DNA of 64,000 nt from Branchiostoma belcheri. Taxonomy: Eukaryota; Chordata; Leptocardii; Amphioxiformes; Branchiostomatidae. Where the stretch lies: contig NW_017803854.1 in assembly GCF_001625305.1 (NCBI RefSeq), positions 2,318,944 through 2,382,943 of the forward strand, given 5' to 3'. How positions within the stretch are numbered: the first letter of the stretch is position 1; each line of letters starts with the position of its first letter. This document shows positions 61,758 to 64,000 of the stretch, piece by piece. The notes beneath the pieces are model-generated. The model was not told the origin of the DNA, ran no database searches, and saw nothing but the letters and a program-made list of their open reading frames with translations. Position numbers and translations under genes: made by a program.

Positions 61758-61956
61758 TAGCCTCTACCAGGCTTCGGGAAGTGGCTGAAAAGAGTAGAAA
61801 TTGGTCAAATAGACAGATAATTTGCCAGGGAAGTTGGTCCGCGCTACTGGGAAGAGCGGCAAACAGTCTTAGACCAACTCCCCTGGCATGTTATCTGTCT
61901 ATCTATTTGGTCAATTCCTACTCTTTGCAGTCGTTTCTGAAGCCTGGTAGAGGCTA
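61758..61956. mobile_element. Foldback MITE (199 bp)
   Basis: TAGCCTCTACCAGGCTTC at the left and GAAGCCTGGTAGAGGCTA at the right. The arms (GTAGAAATTGGTCAAATAGA / TCTATTTGGTCAATTCCTAC) pair over about 80 bp. A weak CCTTCT duplication is at the flanks. Confidence 0.85.
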
Positions 61957-62282
61957 CCTTCTGTCCATCTCCTCAACACTCAATCCCCGCAACCACAATA
62001 CAGAAACGATACAAAAAAACAAATAGGGTGAACTACAAATCACACGTGATTAACATTCCACATAACTGTGACAATTTTCTCCTAATTGTCAGCACTTGAG
62101 CAAAGGTGACAATTACTGCACCAATTAAAAGGGAGGGGCTCTTCTCCAAACTGTAAATGTGTTAATTAGTCTGGGCGGTCATTAGGGCGGGATTTTCACA
62201 CCTCACCTACTTGTGACTTTCCAAAACTTGTCAAGAAATAAATACCTGGAAGCTCGACATGGCGGCAAAACTGTACATGAAC

Positions 62283-62483
62283 TAGCCTCTACCAGGCTTC
62301 TGAAGCGGCTGGAAAAGTAAAAAAATTGGCCAAATAGGCAGATAACATACCAGGTGAGCTGGTCCGCTAAATGAGCATTTGCCGCAGATAAATCCTTTAG
62401 CGGACAAACTCCCCTGGCATGTTTTCTGTCTATCTGATCAATTTCTACTCTTTCCAGCCACCTATGAAGCCTGGTAGAGGCTA
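62283..62483. mobile_element. Foldback MITE (201 bp), second copy of the family
   Basis: Same ends as 61758-61956 (TAGCCTCTACCAGGCTTCTG..GAAGCCTGGTAGAGGCTA) and the same interior words (CAGATAACATACCAGG / CCTGGCATGTTTTCTG). The centre differs and contains its own small palindrome around GCCGCAGATAAATCC. Confidence 0.85.
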
Positions 62484-62489
62484 AAACAT

Positions 62490-63765
62490 CTCGAACGCCT
62501 GATTGCCTCCCTGTCCTCACTCCTACATTGTAACCCGTGTTATGGGAGGAGCATCAGACCTGGCCTGGGTGTTCTGACGTGTGTAGTCTGTCCCAACCCA
62601 CAAACATATCAGTTTTCCTCAAAACTGTGGGTAAACAAGCCCGGTACCTCGGTCGACCGCGTGCTTCGCAGGCAAGATAAAGAGGTCAACGGTCAATTGG
62701 GAACTTTCCTCGTTGTACCAAAATAAAATGGTTCTATTTATTCAATGATTTTATCTACTAGTATTTCTTCTTTTACAGTCTTAACAGCATGAAACTGTCA
62801 GAGCACGAAATCAGATTATTAGTATGATTCTTTATTAACTCAACAAAAAGTACAGGGTCTTTTGTATGATCTTCTACAACTAAAGATCTAACAAAGCTAA
62901 ATACATGTATGAATAAAGTCATACTAAGTACAGAATATATACATACATATGCGGCAAACTACGTACAGAATACATGTCAGCGGCAACAATATTATTAGTT
63001 AGACTTTCTCGTTGTCAGATATGGCATTTTGAGCTGATTATAATATTAGGTCGGATTCTTTATACACTCGAAATAGAAGACAGAGCTGCCATTGAACTCG
63101 ATTTTTTGACAGAACTGTTTGTTTTCTTTTACCTGTCAATCAAATGACGTAAGAGGCCAGGTCACGAACATTACCAACACTAATGGAATTTCCGTATGAC
63201 GTCATCCGCCTTATTCTCGAAAAAATCCCCCTGGGATAAAATTGCGGTGAGAAAAAACATAGCTCGTAAATTCAGCTTCTTTACGATAACTGAACGCTGC
63301 ATATACAGACTTATTCCTCATTTCCGTAGGATAAGTAAAATATCCATGAAAGGAATCTGGAATATACCATTCGGAAAGTGGTTAAAGGCCTTCTTTTAAT
63401 GTTGGTACAAGAAAATTGAAGAAAACTTTGTTGTTCGGCCATAGTAACGTAACAGGTGCCTCATCTGTATTGGCGCGTGATAATGCTTCAAAATAAAAGT
63501 GTGTTTTTTTTCACGACAGTTTCTTTCCTTTTTTAATACTTTTCCCTCGTTTTTTCTTGCAAAAGAAAGTCGCTAGAGCCTCTGGGTCGTACCATGAACA
63601 AACAGGGGTGAACCCAGCAAACAACCCGGAGCAATCTGGCAAACAAGATTAGTTGAATAGGTCCTCGTTGCTTTTGTGTCATGGGAAAGCCAAGCCGTGT
63701 GCACACAAAGCCGCTTGGTTATTTTACATGTTCGCCAATGCCGTTCCGAGTTTTGACGAAATACA
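62490..63765. other. No feature recognised
   Basis: A/T-rich sequence with short frames; the one at 63196-63399 has no family resemblance. No gene called. Confidence 0.4.
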
Positions 63766-63769
63766 ATCA

Positions 63770-63992
63770 AGCGTCCATTAGGGTGGCTCTCGATGCATGG
63801 TAGAGTGACACACGGAGTGAATGCTGGCGCAGGAAGCGCGGCGTAACGCTGGCAAAACCGTGAACGGAGGGGGTTCAGTTTGCCTCCCCAACGGAGTGGC
63901 GCGCTCTCTGTGTGGGACCGTACCGTACGCAACAACTGCAACCTGTCGCCTGTGGAAGACGTCCCGAGGGAGGGAGAGACTTACCCATACAG
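63770..63992 (+). other. CpG-rich block ending in a donor-like site at the window edge
   Basis: GC- and CpG-rich stretch ending ACCCATACAG followed by GTGAGTAC on the plus strand. The complementary strand also reads GTATGG followed by GTAAGTCTC, so the strand is ambiguous. It could be the first (perhaps untranslated) exon of a gene continuing to the right. Confidence 0.25.
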
Positions 63993-64000
63993 GTGAGTAC

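Noticed and set aside
63573..63941. 122-codon minus-strand frame at the right edge
   Set aside because: No family features; it lies in CpG-rich sequence where long frames occur by chance.

Overview
The window looks like nuclear DNA of an invertebrate deuterostome, most likely a cephalochordate (amphioxus, Branchiostoma). The reasons are an intron-rich animal gene structure, a FANK1 orthologue with the vertebrate domain order, an ABCC4/MRP4-type transporter, a shuffled CUB-LDLa-CUB-Ly6 protein, and many short DNA transposons, SINEs, LINE tails and microsatellites. Species is an inference. There are two assembly gaps (338 N and 20 N).

Layout. (1) 1-7.7 kb: a complete plus-strand gene of about 11 exons for a secreted, C-terminally anchored CUB-LDLa-CUB-Ly6/uPAR protein. 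Two copies of its 3' flank, at 277-815 and 7171-7711, suggest a tandem gene duplication. (2) 8.4-11.7 kb: a three-exon minus-strand gene for a protein with an N-terminal signal peptide and ribonuclease-inhibitor-like leucine-rich repeats. (3) 12.5-26.3 kb (possibly to about 31.9 kb): a minus-strand ABCC4-like ABC exporter with 27 phase-consistent exons, about 1,304 codons. Its extreme N-terminus is missing, probably in or beyond the gap. One intron holds a 118-bp tandem array built from the end of the preceding exon, and another holds a plus-strand tRNA-Gly(GCC) gene. (4) 34.1-54.4 kb: a minus-strand FANK1 gene (FN3 plus ankyrin repeats, 353 codons over 11 exons) with an alternative first exon and introns full of transposons (PIF/Harbinger-like, hAT-like and an unclassified 1.6-kb TIR element). 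(5) 54.4-64 kb: no convincing gene; it holds hairpin-forming MITEs, LINE and SINE fragments, a CA/CG microsatellite and a small tandem duplication.

The genes do not form an operon or pathway; this is an ordinary animal gene neighbourhood. The most unusual observation is the ABCC4 array. Each of its intact units has the layout of a 60-nt, phase-0, in-frame cassette exon (an AG before it and a GT after it) encoding the segment next to the first membrane domain. If spliced, these units would extend the linker between membrane domain 1 and nucleotide-binding domain 1. Exon boundaries were derived by hand from GT/AG sites and phase, so individual edges may be wrong by a few bases.
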